Below, piece by piece: positions 1-9,229 of a DNA stretch of 61,286 nucleotides. The notes beneath the pieces were generated by a model, which ran no database searches, had not been told where the DNA came from, and was given only the letters and a program-made list of their open reading frames with translations. The stretch is taken from contig CAUBVH010000014.1 of assembly GCA_958439425.1 (NCBI GenBank), forward strand, positions 1-61,286, given 5' to 3'. This DNA comes from an uncultured Collinsella sp. (GTDB lineage: Bacteria; Actinomycetota; Coriobacteriia; Coriobacteriales; Coriobacteriaceae). Numbering within the stretch: the stretch's first letter is position 1; every line of letters starts with the position of its first letter. Made by a program: the position numbers and the translations under genes.

Positions 1-4
1 TCAT
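1..4 (-). CDS. Start codon of a leftward gene that leaves the window
   Basis: On the minus strand an ATG at 4-2 is preceded at ideal distance by a consensus Shine-Dalgarno (AGGAGG at about 6-11). Only the first codon is inside the window, so the product cannot be named. The overlapping open frame at 1-210 has unremarkable composition and is more likely the leader of this gene than a protein. Confidence 0.55.
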
Positions 5-557
5 GGCCTCCTACCTTTCTTTCGGGCCCCTGTCAGGGCCGATTCGTTAGCGCCCTTCCATAGCGGACGCTGCTTGCTGACAGCTCTAGTTATATCCAAA
101 TTCCACCCGCAATTCCACCTCGCCCCCGAACGGTCAACAAAGTGCGATGAACGGTATATCGCATGTGATTCCCCCATGATGTACTCCGGCGTTCTAAAGT
201 ACCTTTTCAAAGGTAAACGCTCTTTTTCCTATAAATTATCCCCCGTCGCATCTATAAATCCATGATTCAGAATTGCATAGGTAAAACGGTTTTATGTATA
301 TAAATGAAGCTAGCCAACGTTTTGGACCGAATTCGATGATATTCAGCTTGCCATCATTCTTATTCACGCATCCTTATCAGTTGAGTGAGAATATTGAACG
401 CTAGCAATAGTGTCGCGAGCGTTAGTTCTATGGCCGGGCATCGTAAGAAGTAGGTAAAGATACCGTTCGCGCGATACGTCCGTGCCAGCGGGCGACTAAA
501 TTGAGACAATAGTAAGTAGAGTTGGGCTATCGTCCCCTGCGGGGACTGAACGGACAG
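5..557. other. Divergent intergenic region
   Basis: No convincing gene lies here. The region separates the leftward gene starting at 4 from rightward ppk and should hold both promoters. It contains the palindrome at 200-215 and a short hairpin at 532-546 (GTCCCC/GGGGAC) just before the ppk start, which would cover the only G-rich stretch available as a ribosome site. Confidence 0.5.
200..215. promoter_or_regulatory. 16-bp palindrome, possible operator
   Basis: TACCTTT and AAAGGTA form perfect 7-bp arms around a 2-bp centre, about 195 bp ahead of the leftward start at 4. It sits in an AT-rich stretch suited to a promoter. An operator role is inferred; no regulator is recognisable nearby. Confidence 0.35.
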
Positions 558-3005
558 ATGCATATGCCGAGCAAAATCGAAAAGAAGCAAAAGGCCGCCA
601 AGTTGCGCAAGCCGCCGCGTGATTTTTCGTATACGCAAAACCGAGAGCTTAGCTGGCTGCGCTTTGACAACCGCGTACTTGACGAGGCATTCGACGAGAC
701 CGTCCCGCTGTTTGAGCGCCTCAAGTTCGTGTCGATCTTCGAGTCCAACCTCGACGAGTTTCTCATGGTGCGCGTGGGCGGCCTGTCCGACCTGGCAGAA
801 CTCAAAAAACAGCCCGTGGACAACAAGAGCAATATGACCGCCTCCGAACAGGTCGATGCCGTCATGGCCGAAATGCCCGAACTCCTTAACCGTTGGGAGT
901 CCATCTTCAAGAGCATCGAGGGCAAACTCGACGCCTTGGGCGTTCACCGCGCTCGCATCGATTCGCTTACGCCCGAGGAGCGCACCTTTGTCACCCGCTA
1001 CTTCCAGGCCTACGTGTCGCCGGTCATCTCGCCGTTGGTCATTGACCCGCGCCACCCCTTCCCCAACCTGCGCAACGGCGCACTCTATCTAGCTTGCGGA
1101 CTGGACGGTGTCACGGACGAGGAAAGTCTGCTGGGCCTCATCGAGATTCCCGCCTCGATGAACCGCGTGGTCGAGATTCCCTCGCCCGCCGGCACCTACT
1201 CCTACATCTTGCTCGAGGACGTCATTCTTGCCTGCTTGGACAGTTGCTTTGGCTCCTATAAGCCGCTCGACCGCGCTCTGATCCGCGTCACCCGCAATGC
1301 CGATATCGACCCGGACGGTGAGGGCGTCGAGGAGGAAGAGGATTACCGCCAGCACATGAAGCGCATCCTCAAAAAGCGTTTGCGCCTGCAGCCGGTGGTT
1401 CTTGCCGTCTCCGGTTCGCTCGAGAAGGCGACGCTCAAGACCATCCGCAAAGCGCTCGAGCTTTCGCGCCGCTCGGTTTTTACCTGCGATATCCCACTCG
1501 ACCTGGGCTACGTCTTTGGCATCGAGGGCAAAATTCCCGAGCACCTGCGCAACGAGCTCCTCTTTACGCCGTTTAAGCCGCAGCCCAACCCCACCATCGA
1601 CATGTCCCGCTCCATTCGTGAGCAGGTGCTACAGGGCGACAAGTTGCTCTTTTACCCCTACGAGGCCATGAATCCGTTCCTGGACCTGGTACACGAGGCC
1701 GCATACGACCCCGAGTGCATCTCGCTACGCATCACGCTCTACCGCGTGGCCAAGCAGAGCCGCCTGTGCGAGTCGCTCATCGACGCCGCCGAGAACGGCA
1801 AAGAGGTCACGGTGCTCATGGAGCTCCGTGCGCGCTTTGACGAGCAAAACAACATCGAGTGGGCAGAGCGTCTGGAAGAAGCGGGCTGCACCGTCATCTA
1901 TGGCTCCGAGGGCTTTAAATGCCACTCAAAGATCTGCCAGCTCACCTATCGCGAGGGCATGGCGCTCACTCGACTCACGCTTTTGGGCACCGGTAACTTT
2001 AACGAGAAGACGGCCAAGCTCTACAGCGATTTTATGCTCATGACCGCCCATCCCGGGATCGGCGAAGACGCCAACCTGTTCTTCCGCAACCTGTCGCTGG
2101 GCAACCTGCGCGGCGACTACCGCTTTTTGGGCGTGGCGCCCGTCGGCCTTAAGCCACTCATCATGCGCGGACTGGACCGCGAGATCCAACGCGCTCTCGC
2201 CGGCGAGCCCGCCCGCGTGTTCTTTAAACTCAACTCGCTCACTGACCGCGAGGTCATCGACAAGATCGCCGAGGCATCGTGTGCCGGTGTGCGTGTGGAC
2301 ATGATCATCCGCGGTATCTCGTGCCTGAAGCCCAACATTGCGGGCAAGACCGAAAACGTGCACGTACGTTCTATCGTCGGACGTTTCTTGGAGCACGCGC
2401 GCGTCTATGCCTTCGGCGTGGACTCGGACATGATCTACCTGAGTTCTGCCGACATGATGACGCGCAACACCGAGCATCGCGTGGAGATCGCCTTCCCCGT
2501 GCTCGACCCCACCTGCCGCGCGCTGGTGCACGAGTACATGGGCGTGCAGCTGCGCGACAACGTGAAGGCACGTAGCCTGACGAGCGACGGCACCTGGGTT
2601 CCCGTAGAGCGAAAAGAGGGTGAGAAGCCCTTTAACTCGCAGGAGTTCCTGTTGGAGCGCGCTTATCGCAACGCCGAGTCCGCAGCCGTGGCTTCGGAGC
2701 CCGTCGCCAAAGCAAAACCGGAATCCGCACCTGTTCTGGGCCCCAAGCCCGAGCCACAGCCGGCAGCCCCTAAGGTACAGAAGGTCCAGGCGACCGTCAT
2801 CGAGCCCGACCTGGAGCCCGAGCCCGAGCCTGCACCCCAGCCTCAGCCGCAGACCGTCAAGTCCGCGCCCCATGCAAGCGCCCGCCGCGAGAAACCCGCC
2901 GGCAAGACCAAGGCCATCGAGCGCCATCGCCCCGGCCGCGTGCGCATGGGTCTGGGCCTGATCCGCTTAGGCCTTAAGACGCTCATTACCGGCAAGACGA
3001 AATAG
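558..3005 (+). CDS. ppk: Polyphosphate kinase 1
   Basis: PPK1 reversibly polymerises the gamma-phosphate of ATP into polyphosphate. The protein (815 aa from the ATG at 558; an ATG at 564 is equally possible) opens with the family's N-terminal motif NRELSWLRFDNRVLDEAF. It carries the two expected histidine regions, KCHSKICQL (catalytic, phosphorylated His) and LEHARVYAFG, in the phospholipase-D-like C-terminal half. About 120 residues beyond the usual end (roughly 690-700 aa) form a Pro/Glu/Ala-rich linker and then a basic tail with RHRPGRVRMGLGLIRLG. That extension is unusual and may be an anchoring or DNA/polyP-binding tail (inference). The gene stands alone and ends at a strong terminator. 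Family assignment is secure; the start is less so because the ribosome site is weak. Confidence 0.93.
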   Translation: MHMPSKIEKKQKAAKLRKPPRDFSYTQNRELSWLRFDNRVLDEAFDETVPLFERLKFVSIFESNLDEFLMVRVGGLSDLAELKKQPVDNKSNMTASEQVDAVMAEMPELLNRWESIFKSIEGKLDALGVHRARIDSLTPEERTFVTRYFQAYVSPVISPLVIDPRHPFPNLRNGALYLACGLDGVTDEESLLGLIEIPASMNRVVEIPSPAGTYSYILLEDVILACLDSCFGSYKPLDRALIRVTRNADIDPDGEGVEEEEDYRQHMKRILKKRLRLQPVVLAVSGSLEKATLKTIRKALELSRRSVFTCDIPLDLGYVFGIEGKIPEHLRNELLFTPFKPQPNPTIDMSRSIREQVLQGDKLLFYPYEAMNPFLDLVHEAAYDPECISLRITLYRVAKQSRLCESLIDAAENGKEVTVLMELRARFDEQNNIEWAERLEEAGCTVIYGSEGFKCHSKICQLTYREGMALTRLTLLGTGNFNEKTAKLYSDFMLMTAHPGIGEDANLFFRNLSLGNLRGDYRFLGVAPVGLKPLIMRGLDREIQRALAGEPARVFFKLNSLTDREVIDKIAEASCAGVRVDMIIRGISCLKPNIAGKTENVHVRSIVGRFLEHARVYAFGVDSDMIYLSSADMMTRNTEHRVEIAFPVLDPTCRALVHEYMGVQLRDNVKARSLTSDGTWVPVERKEGEKPFNSQEFLLERAYRNAESAAVASEPVAKAKPESAPVLGPKPEPQPAAPKVQKVQATVIEPDLEPEPEPAPQPQPQTVKSAPHASARREKPAGKTKAIERHRPGRVRMGLGLIRLGLKTLITGKTK

Positions 3006-3015
3006 ACGTTTGTAG

Positions 3016-3059
3016 AAGCGCCCCGTATTTGAGGAATGCCTCAGGTACGGGGCGCTTTT
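3016..3059 (+). terminator. Intrinsic terminator after ppk
   Basis: A 12-bp stem AAGCGCCCCGTA/TACGGGGCGCTT with an inner GAGG/CCTC hairpin runs into TTTT, 11 bases after the ppk stop. Confidence 0.85.
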
Positions 3060-3106
3060 CCCTGCTACCATGGTTGCGGACAACAACGCGAATGACGGGC
3101 AGGAAT

Positions 3107-4420
3107 ATGAAGCTCACCATAGAATCGATGACGTATGGCGCCGATGGTCTGGCGCATGCCGATAACGGCAAAGCCGTATTTGTGCAGGGCGCCGTGGCGG
3201 GCGACACCGTCGAGGCCGAGATCGTGCAGGACGGCAAATCGTTTATGCGCGCCCGCGCCACCGAGATTCTGGAGCCGAGCCCCGATCGAATTCAGCCTCC
3301 CTGCCCCTTCGTGGGCATCTGCGGTGGCTGCTCGTGGGGCAACCTCTCACGCACCGCTCAGCTTGCCGCCAAGGAGCAAAACCTGCGCTCCACGCTCGAG
3401 CGCATCGGCAAGTTCACCCCTGAGCAAGTCGACGAGCTGGTGCAGCCCATCCGCCACACCAAGGACGATTGGGGCTACCGCAATAAAATTGAGCTCGAAC
3501 CGACCGTTGTAAACGGCCGCGTGCGTCTTGGCATGCACGGCGTCGATCCCAGTAAGATTGTGACCGTCGATTCGTGCCCGTTGTTCGACAAACGCTTCCC
3601 CAAGGCACTCAAATCGGTTGTCGGCGCGCTCAATTATCTGAGCGGCAGCCACGACCTGGGCTTGGAGCGCGTGGGCATTCGCGCCTCGCGCCGCACCAAA
3701 GCGCTCGAGGTCGCGCTCTGGACGCCCACGGGCTCGTTCCCGCGCTCGCAAGTCTCGCGCGTGCTGGCAGACGCCGCACACCCCACGAGCATAGTGCGCG
3801 TTATGAGCAAGGGTGAGAAGAAGGCCCGCCGCGTCTCCAAGGTTGAGATGCTCGCCGGCGAGGGCTCCTGGACCGAGAACATCGCCGACGGCCAGATGCG
3901 CCTTTCGGCCCCGTCGTTTTTCCAGGTCAACACCAAGGGTGCCGAGATTTTGATCGAGCTTGTCATGGAAGCGCTCGACCCGCAGGAAGACGAGCTTGCC
4001 GTGGACCTGTACTGCGGTGCCGGAACCTTTACCCTGCCGCTCGCCCGCCGCTGCGACTTCGTCGCCGCCGTCGAGGCCTACGGCCCGGCCGTGCGCGACC
4101 TGCGCCGTAACCTCGAGATCAACAAGCTCGATAACGTCGACGTCATTGGCGGAGACGCGGTGCGCGAGTTCCCCGACCAGGATGCCGACGTCTTGGTGGT
4201 CGACCCGCCGCGCGCAGGCCTCGCCCCCGAGGCGATCGACCTTATCGCCAGCACGAGCGCTCGCGATGTCGCCTACGTGAGCTGCGACCCCGCCACCCTG
4301 GCACGCGACCTTAAGCGCTTTGTCGAGGAAGGTACCTTCTCCCCCGTCAAGATCACGCCGGTCGATCTGTTCCCGCAAACCTTCCACTGCGAAACCGTCG
4401 TCCACCTCAAGCGCAACTAG
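3107..4420 (+). CDS. rlmD: 23S rRNA (uracil-C5)-methyltransferase, RlmD/RumA family
   Basis: This SAM-dependent enzyme methylates C5 of a uridine in 23S rRNA (U1939 in the E. coli RlmD model). The 437-aa protein has an N-terminal TRAM-like beta domain (MKLTIESMTYGADGLAH onward) and a cysteine cluster for a 4Fe-4S centre (CPFVGICGGC with DSCPLF). The C-terminal Rossmann methyltransferase has the SAM motif VDLYCGAGTFTLPLA, the substrate motif DPPRAGL and the catalytic cysteine in YVSCDPATLARDL. The ATG at 3107 is chosen because GGGCAGG lies at good spacing and the TRAM domain begins there; an in-frame upstream ATG at 3029 would overlap the ppk terminator. Actinobacterial homologues may modify a different uridine, so the exact site is inferred. 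Confidence 0.9.
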   Translation: MKLTIESMTYGADGLAHADNGKAVFVQGAVAGDTVEAEIVQDGKSFMRARATEILEPSPDRIQPPCPFVGICGGCSWGNLSRTAQLAAKEQNLRSTLERIGKFTPEQVDELVQPIRHTKDDWGYRNKIELEPTVVNGRVRLGMHGVDPSKIVTVDSCPLFDKRFPKALKSVVGALNYLSGSHDLGLERVGIRASRRTKALEVALWTPTGSFPRSQVSRVLADAAHPTSIVRVMSKGEKKARRVSKVEMLAGEGSWTENIADGQMRLSAPSFFQVNTKGAEILIELVMEALDPQEDELAVDLYCGAGTFTLPLARRCDFVAAVEAYGPAVRDLRRNLEINKLDNVDVIGGDAVREFPDQDADVLVVDPPRAGLAPEAIDLIASTSARDVAYVSCDPATLARDLKRFVEEGTFSPVKITPVDLFPQTFHCETVVHLKRN

Positions 4421-4512
4421 ACTGTTTGCCCCAGACCACGCCCGATGATTTTTCTGGCACGGGGATAAAAATAGATTTGCTCCGAATGATTATTTAATCC
4501 CCGTCCCGAAAT

Positions 4513-4926
4513 TGAACCGCCCCTCATTTCTTGAACATTAGAAATGGGGGCTTCTTTATGGACGGGAGAGTCAGGCACGACGCCACGCTGAGGACTCTTG
4601 CAGCAGAGCTTTGCGACAGGGGGTGCGGGCGCGCCGAAGGCCAGCGGGAGGCCGAAGGGTGCCCGGACCCGGCCGGGGCCGGCGGCGTGCGAGGGCAAGC
4701 TCATGCGACGGAGCTGCTGCCCGGGCGCCTGAAGGACGAATTCTACAGGAGCCGGACGTGGCGGAGCTTCGAGGAGTTCAAGCGGGACCTCGAAGCCTAT
4801 ACCGTTCACTGGAACAAGAGGAGGCGGGTTAAGCAAAAGGGACTGACCCCGGAGGAGTTCCGAAATCAGTCCCCATGTGCGGCATAGGCCGCTAATTGAC
4901 CCGTCCAAGTATCGGGGCGCAGTTCA
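4513..4926 (+). mobile_element. Internally deleted IS3-family element
   Basis: About 414 bp bounded by imperfect inverted ends: TGAACCGCCCC on the left and, inverted on the right, TGAACTGCGCCCC. Inside, only the C-terminal part of an IS3-type OrfB transposase remains. It lies between convergent rlmD and the PTS operon and could be moved only in trans. Confidence 0.6.
4711..4887 (+). pseudogene. IS3-family transposase (OrfB) C-terminal remnant
   Basis: The frame encodes LPGRLKDEFYRSRTW, then SFEEFKRDLEAYTVHWNKRR and LTPEEFRNQSP. This is the typical end of an IS150/IS3 integrase-type transposase, after the catalytic Glu region. The DDE catalytic core upstream is absent; the residues before about 4711 in the same open frame do not resemble a transposase. 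The gene is dead. Confidence 0.75.
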
Positions 4927-4973
4927 TTTCAGCGCCGCCCGAGAAAGCTAAACGCCTTCTGGCAGGTTGTCCC

Positions 4974-5008
4974 GGGCCGAGGGCGGCCACCTTGATCGCC
5001 CTCGGCCC
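4974..5008 (-). terminator. Hairpin after the PTS gene
   Basis: Perfect 12-bp arms GGGCCGAGGGCG/CGCCCTCGGCCC lie 55 bases past the PTS stop on the minus strand. No clear U-run follows, so termination is probable but not certain. Confidence 0.5.
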
Positions 5009-5062
5009 TCACCCACCTCAACTGCCCCTCAATTACATAGAGCTGATTGAGGAGGGCGCAGG

Positions 5063-6511
5063 CTAGCGGGTGCCTTCCTCATCGTCGTTGGGCCGGTAGG
5101 TGATGAACTCGATAACAAAGGCCAGGACGGCAGAGACGAGCGAGGCGATGATCGCGAAGATCATGTGGGAGATCCCGGCGCCACCAGGGGTCCCGTCGAT
5201 AAAGTTGAGCAGGTTGAAGACGCCGAGGCCGCCCGAGATGTACATGAGAGCGCCAGTCATTCCCACGATGGCGCCGCCCACGGCGGAGCTCAGGCATGCC
5301 ACGACGAACGCGCGCTTGTTGGGGAGGGCGATGCCGTAGATGCCCGGCTCGGTGACGCCGAAGAAGAAGGCGGAGATCATCGCGGGAAGGGCGATGCCGC
5401 GGAAGCGCTCGTCCTTGTTTCTGAGGTACATGGCAAAGATGACCGCTCCGAGCGCGAACCCGTGGCCGATGGTGGCGGCGAGCACGCTGTCGTGGCCGAG
5501 GGTGTTCAGATTCATGATGGAGATGGGGATGAGGCTCCAGTGGAAGCCAAAGATGACGAGGCACATCCACAGTCCGCCAACCAGGGCGCTGCCCAGGACG
5601 GAACCAACCACGGGGAGCTGGAAGATGAACGAGAATGCCGCGCTCAGCAGGTTGGTGATGAGGGTGGCCACCGGGCCGATGATGAGGTAGCCCAAGACGA
5701 TGGAGACCGTCATCGTGGCGAGCGGGACAAGGAACATCTTGAGCGCAGCCGGCATCCAGCTCTTGAGCCAGCGCTCAAGGATAGAGCCGAACCACACCAT
5801 GAGAAGGACGGGGATCACCGAGCTCACGTAGCCGGACACGGGCATGATGATGGGGAGCCCGAGGGCGGTGGCGTACCACGAGAACGTGCCGGCCACGCCG
5901 AGGTCGATGCTGCCGAGCGCCTCGCCCGAGGTCAGGGCGACCATCGTCGGGTAGAGAAGCGCCACGCCGATTGCCACGCCGGTGAACTCGTTCATGCGGA
6001 ACTTGCGCGCGGCACTGAACGCCAGGGCGACGGGAAGGAAGTAGAAGAAGCCGTCAGCCACGGTGTAGAGCAGCGTGTAGAGGCCGTCGTTTGCAAAGGC
6101 CGGGACGAAGTAGGTGATGAGGGCAAGCAGTCCCTTCATGATGCCTGCGGCGGCAAGCGGTCCCAGGATGGGCTGGAAGATGCCAGAGATGAGGTCGATG
6201 ACGACGGAGGCAACGGTCTTATCGCCCTGGGGCTCGTCGTCGGCGCTTGCGCCGCCCGAGAAGTTGCCGGCCTCCAGGACCGCGTCGTAGACGTCCTCGA
6301 CGATGTTACCCACGACCACCTGGTACTGGCCGTTGGCCTGGATGACCTGGATGACGCCCTTGAGGGCCTCGATCTTGGCAGTGTTGGCGCGGGACTCGTC
6401 CTTGAGTTTGAAGCGCACGCGCGTGATGCAGTGCGCGACGCTGGCGACGTTCTCTGTGCCGCCTACGTTCTCGAGTATGGATCTGGCCAGATCGTCGTAT
6501 TTTTCAGCCAT
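5063..6511 (-). CDS. PTS beta-glucoside transporter, IIBC
   Basis: This membrane permease imports and phosphorylates a beta-glucoside. The 482-aa protein has an N-terminal IIB domain (about 1-85) with the phosphocysteine in AHCITRVRFKLK (Cys28) and a IIC domain (about 105-465) of roughly ten hydrophobic segments. It includes the family stretch FFGVTEPGIYG. The IIA domain that follows in BglF-type proteins (about 625 aa) is missing, so a IIA protein must be supplied from elsewhere. AAGGAG precedes the ATG. The gene is last in a three-gene leftward operon, 31 bases after the phospho-beta-glucosidase, which fits import plus hydrolysis. The exact sugar is not readable from sequence. Confidence 0.9.
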   Translation of the reverse strand: MAEKYDDLARSILENVGGTENVASVAHCITRVRFKLKDESRANTAKIEALKGVIQVIQANGQYQVVVGNIVEDVYDAVLEAGNFSGGASADDEPQGDKTVASVVIDLISGIFQPILGPLAAAGIMKGLLALITYFVPAFANDGLYTLLYTVADGFFYFLPVALAFSAARKFRMNEFTGVAIGVALLYPTMVALTSGEALGSIDLGVAGTFSWYATALGLPIIMPVSGYVSSVIPVLLMVWFGSILERWLKSWMPAALKMFLVPLATMTVSIVLGYLIIGPVATLITNLLSAAFSFIFQLPVVGSVLGSALVGGLWMCLVIFGFHWSLIPISIMNLNTLGHDSVLAATIGHGFALGAVIFAMYLRNKDERFRGIALPAMISAFFFGVTEPGIYGIALPNKRAFVVACLSSAVGGAIVGMTGALMYISGGLGVFNLLNFIDGTPGGAGISHMIFAIIASLVSAVLAFVIEFITYRPNDDEEGTR

Positions 6512-6542
6512 TATTTTCTCCTTAGTGATATTGCCCGGGCGG

Positions 6543-7973
6543 CTAGCCCAGGTCGCCTCCGTTGGTGGCGATGGCCTGTTGATACCAGTAGAAGCTCTTC
6601 TTGCGCCTGCGCTCGAGCGTGCCGTTGCCCAGGTTGTCGCGGTCCACGTAGATGAAGCCGTAGCGCTTCTCCATCTCGCCGGAGCCCGCGCTCACGAGGT
6701 CGATCGGCCCCCAGGTGGTGTAGCCGAGCATCTCGACGCCGTCCTGCTCGATGGCGTCACGCATGGCCTCGATGTGCTCGCGCAGGTAGGCGATGCGGTA
6801 GTCGTCCTCGATCGTGCCGTCGGGAAGCACCTCGTCATAGGCGCCGAGGCCGTTCTCCACCACAAAGAGCGGCTTCTGGTAGCGGTCCCAGAGGTCGTTG
6901 ATCGTGATGCGGAATCCCAGCGGGTCGATGACCCAGCCCCAGTCGCTCGTGCGCACGTAGGGGTTCTCCACGCCGGCGAAGGCGTTGCCCTCGGCGACGC
7001 CGCCCACGGAGTCGGGGTCGCCCGCGGTGCAGCGCGAGGAGTAGTAGCTAAACGAGATGAAGTCGACGGTGTTCTCCGCAAGGATGTGCTCGTCCTCGGC
7101 GGTCATGCCCACGTCGATGCCCTCGCGCTCGAGCATCTTGAGCGCGTAGCCGGGGTAGCGACCGCGCGCCTGCACGTCCACGAAGAAGAGGTCCTCCTGG
7201 TTCTTGACCTGCGCCGCGCGAACGTCCTCGGGACGACAGGAGTAGGGGTAGTAGCTTCCCGCGGCGAGCATGCAGCCCACCTTGTTCTCCGGATCGACCT
7301 CGTGGGCGATCTTGGTGGCCCAGGCGCTCGCCACGAGCTCGTTGTGCGCGGCGCGGTACTCGGCCTCGCGGGCATTCTCCCCGGGCTCGAGGACGATGCC
7401 GGCACCCATGAAGGGACGGTGCAAGATCATGTTCATCTCGTTGAACGTGATCCACCAGCGCACGAGGCCGCGGTAGCGGTTGAAGAGCACCGTCACAAGC
7501 CGCTTGTAGAGCTCGATAAGGGTGCGGTTTCGCCAGGCGCCGTACTTCTTGACGAGGTGGATGGGGCAGTCGAAGTGCGTGATGGTCACGAGGGGCTCGA
7601 TCCCGTGCTCGCGGCAGCAGCGGAACACGTCCTCGTAGAAAGCGAGCCCGGCCTCGTTGGGCTCCTCCTCGTCGCCATTGGGGAAGATGCGGCTCCAGGC
7701 GATGGAGAGGCGAAAGACCTTAAAGCCCATCTCCGCGAAGAGGGCTATGTCCTCGCGGTAGTGGTGGTAGAAGTCGATGCCCGTCTGGGCCGGGTAGTAG
7801 TACCCGGGCTCGAAGTCGAGCATGCGCCTCAGGCCGCGGCTTACGTCGTTGCGCTCCGGCCCGTGTGGGATGACGTCGACGTTGGCAAGGCCGCGGCCGC
7901 CCTCGTCATAACCTCCCTCGCATTGGTTGGCGGCGGTGGCTCCTCCCCAAAGGAACCCTTTTGGAAATGGCAT
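6543..7973 (-). CDS. 6-phospho-beta-glucosidase (GH1)
   Basis: The enzyme hydrolyses 6-phospho-beta-glucosides delivered by the PTS in the cytoplasm. The 476-aa protein starts with the GH1 opening MPFPKGFLWGGATAANQCEG. The acid/base Glu is in WWITFNEMN and the nucleophile Glu in FVVENGLGAYDE. The C-terminal RRRKKSFYWYQQ matches the loop that binds the 6-phosphate in BglA/AscB-type enzymes, which favours a phospho-glycosidase over a plain beta-glucosidase. The start at 7973 is fixed by GGAGG seven bases upstream; the open frame extends further 5' only as a shadow. It lies between the DMT transporter and the IIBC gene in one operon. Confidence 0.92.
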   Translation of the reverse strand: MPFPKGFLWGGATAANQCEGGYDEGGRGLANVDVIPHGPERNDVSRGLRRMLDFEPGYYYPAQTGIDFYHHYREDIALFAEMGFKVFRLSIAWSRIFPNGDEEEPNEAGLAFYEDVFRCCREHGIEPLVTITHFDCPIHLVKKYGAWRNRTLIELYKRLVTVLFNRYRGLVRWWITFNEMNMILHRPFMGAGIVLEPGENAREAEYRAAHNELVASAWATKIAHEVDPENKVGCMLAAGSYYPYSCRPEDVRAAQVKNQEDLFFVDVQARGRYPGYALKMLEREGIDVGMTAEDEHILAENTVDFISFSYYSSRCTAGDPDSVGGVAEGNAFAGVENPYVRTSDWGWVIDPLGFRITINDLWDRYQKPLFVVENGLGAYDEVLPDGTIEDDYRIAYLREHIEAMRDAIEQDGVEMLGYTTWGPIDLVSAGSGEMEKRYGFIYVDRDNLGNGTLERRRKKSFYWYQQAIATNGGDLG

Positions 7974-8095
7974 GGTGCCTCCTTCTCTCTGGCGCCCCCA
8001 TCTCTGCGGGGGACGCTTTATAACGTCCTTGCGGCCTCGCGCGCCTGGCCCGTGGCCCTTTCCCTGATGCGCGCGGGCCGCCTGTGAAGGGGTGA

Positions 8096-9076
8096 CTAGC
8101 TGACGGCTTGTCCTGCGGCGGCGCGACGTGCCTCCCGGCCTCCAAGCAGGGAGGGGACCTGTGCCAGGCACACGCCGGCGAGGATGATGGCGACGCCCAG
8201 CCACTCGACGACGTCGAGCGGCTCGCCGAGGACGATCATGGCGATGAGCAGGCCGGCGGGGAGTTCCGCGGCGGCCATGACGGTGGACAGGCCCGCGGGC
8301 AGGTGCGGAGAGCCCATGCCGAAGAGCAGGACCGGGCAGAGCATGCCAAAGAAGCCGGCGATGACGGCAAAGGGCAGGATGCCCTGGGCGAGGACGCCCG
8401 AGACGACGTAGTCCGGACACACCGTGAGCGACATGACCACGGAGCCCGCGCATACGATGACGCCACGCTGCTCGGACGAGCAGGGGGCCTCGACCTTGCC
8501 GGAGAGGGTGACAAAGAGGGAGCAGGACACGGCCGCCCCCAGCGCGCAGAGCAGGGCCACGGGGTCGTACCCGGTGATGCCGGTCTTGTAGACGCCGCTC
8601 GCGAACACCGTTCCGAAGACGATGACCAGGGCGGAGGCCACTTGGAGGAGCCTCGGCGGCCGGCGCGTCATGACGGTCTGCCACACGAGCCCCAGCCACG
8701 TGAACTGGAAGAGGAGCGTGAGTGCCACCGGGGCGGGCAGCACGCTCATGGCGTAGCAGTAGAGGATTGAGGTGAGGCAGGTGAGGGCTCCCAGGCCCAT
8801 GAGCTTGAGGGCGAGCTTCCAGCCCACGCGCTGCCAGCGGTGCCCGAGTGCGTGCCCTGCGAGCGTGGCGAGGGCGAAGAAGAGGCAGCCGAACCACGCC
8901 TGGCTCGCCACCACCTGCGCTGAGGTGAAGCCCGCGGCGTAGGCGAGCTTGTAGGTCGTGGCCATCGCGCCGTAGCAGGCGCCGCCCGCAAAGACCTGGA
9001 GCGCCGCCTTGACCTGCCCCGCGCCCGCGGCTCCCGCCTCGGCGGTCTGTTGCTTGATTGTGTTTGTTTCTGCCAT
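8096..9076 (-). CDS. EamA/DMT-family transporter
   Basis: A 326-aa membrane protein with about ten hydrophobic segments arranged as two repeats of five, as in EamA drug/metabolite transporters. The repeat signatures are ALQVFAGGACYGAMATTYKL and the second-half LSTVMAAAELPAGLLIA. A soluble N-terminal 30 residues precede the first segment. The ATG at 9076 has GGAAGGGA upstream. It is the first gene of the beta-glucoside operon, which is an unusual partner; it may export a breakdown product or import a related compound (inference). Transcription probably passes through the hairpin at 9200-9229. Confidence 0.82.
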   Translation of the reverse strand: MAETNTIKQQTAEAGAAGAGQVKAALQVFAGGACYGAMATTYKLAYAAGFTSAQVVASQAWFGCLFFALATLAGHALGHRWQRVGWKLALKLMGLGALTCLTSILYCYAMSVLPAPVALTLLFQFTWLGLVWQTVMTRRPPRLLQVASALVIVFGTVFASGVYKTGITGYDPVALLCALGAAVSCSLFVTLSGKVEAPCSSEQRGVIVCAGSVVMSLTVCPDYVVSGVLAQGILPFAVIAGFFGMLCPVLLFGMGSPHLPAGLSTVMAAAELPAGLLIAMIVLGEPLDVVEWLGVAIILAGVCLAQVPSLLGGREARRAAAGQAVS

Positions 9077-9193
9077 TAGGCTCCCTTCCGTCTGCTGTCT
9101 TGCAGATGCACGTCTCGTGCGTCTGTTCCCTGCAGTCGGAAGGTGGGCTCGTGCGGTCTTCTGGCGGTGCATGTGGTACCTGCTGCCAAGACG

Positions 9194-9229
9194 AAAAAAG
9201 CCACGCAACCGACTGCTCGGTTGCGTGGC
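9194..9229 (-). terminator. Terminator hairpin in the leader of the beta-glucoside operon
   Basis: A perfect 13-bp stem (9200-9212/9217-9229, arm GCCACGCAACCGA) with a 4-base loop is followed on the minus strand by six U's. No minus-strand gene lies upstream, so it most likely acts as an attenuator. CGCGTGG upstream on the transcript (plus-strand 9257-9263 reads CCACGCG) can pair with the CCACGC of the first stem arm and could be an antiterminator. No BglG/LicT-type antiterminator site or gene was recognised. Confidence 0.6.

Noticed and set aside
1..210. 69-codon minus-strand frame at the left edge
   Set aside because: It lacks a ribosome site and covers the palindrome and leader of the gene starting at 4.
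360..1055. Long minus-strand open frame over the ppk start
   Set aside because: It is antisense to the conserved ppk frame and shows no family resemblance or ribosome site.
7974..8897. N-terminal extension of the GH1 frame
   Set aside because: The GH1 fold begins at 7973 behind a good ribosome site; the extension is Arg/His-rich and overlaps the transporter gene.
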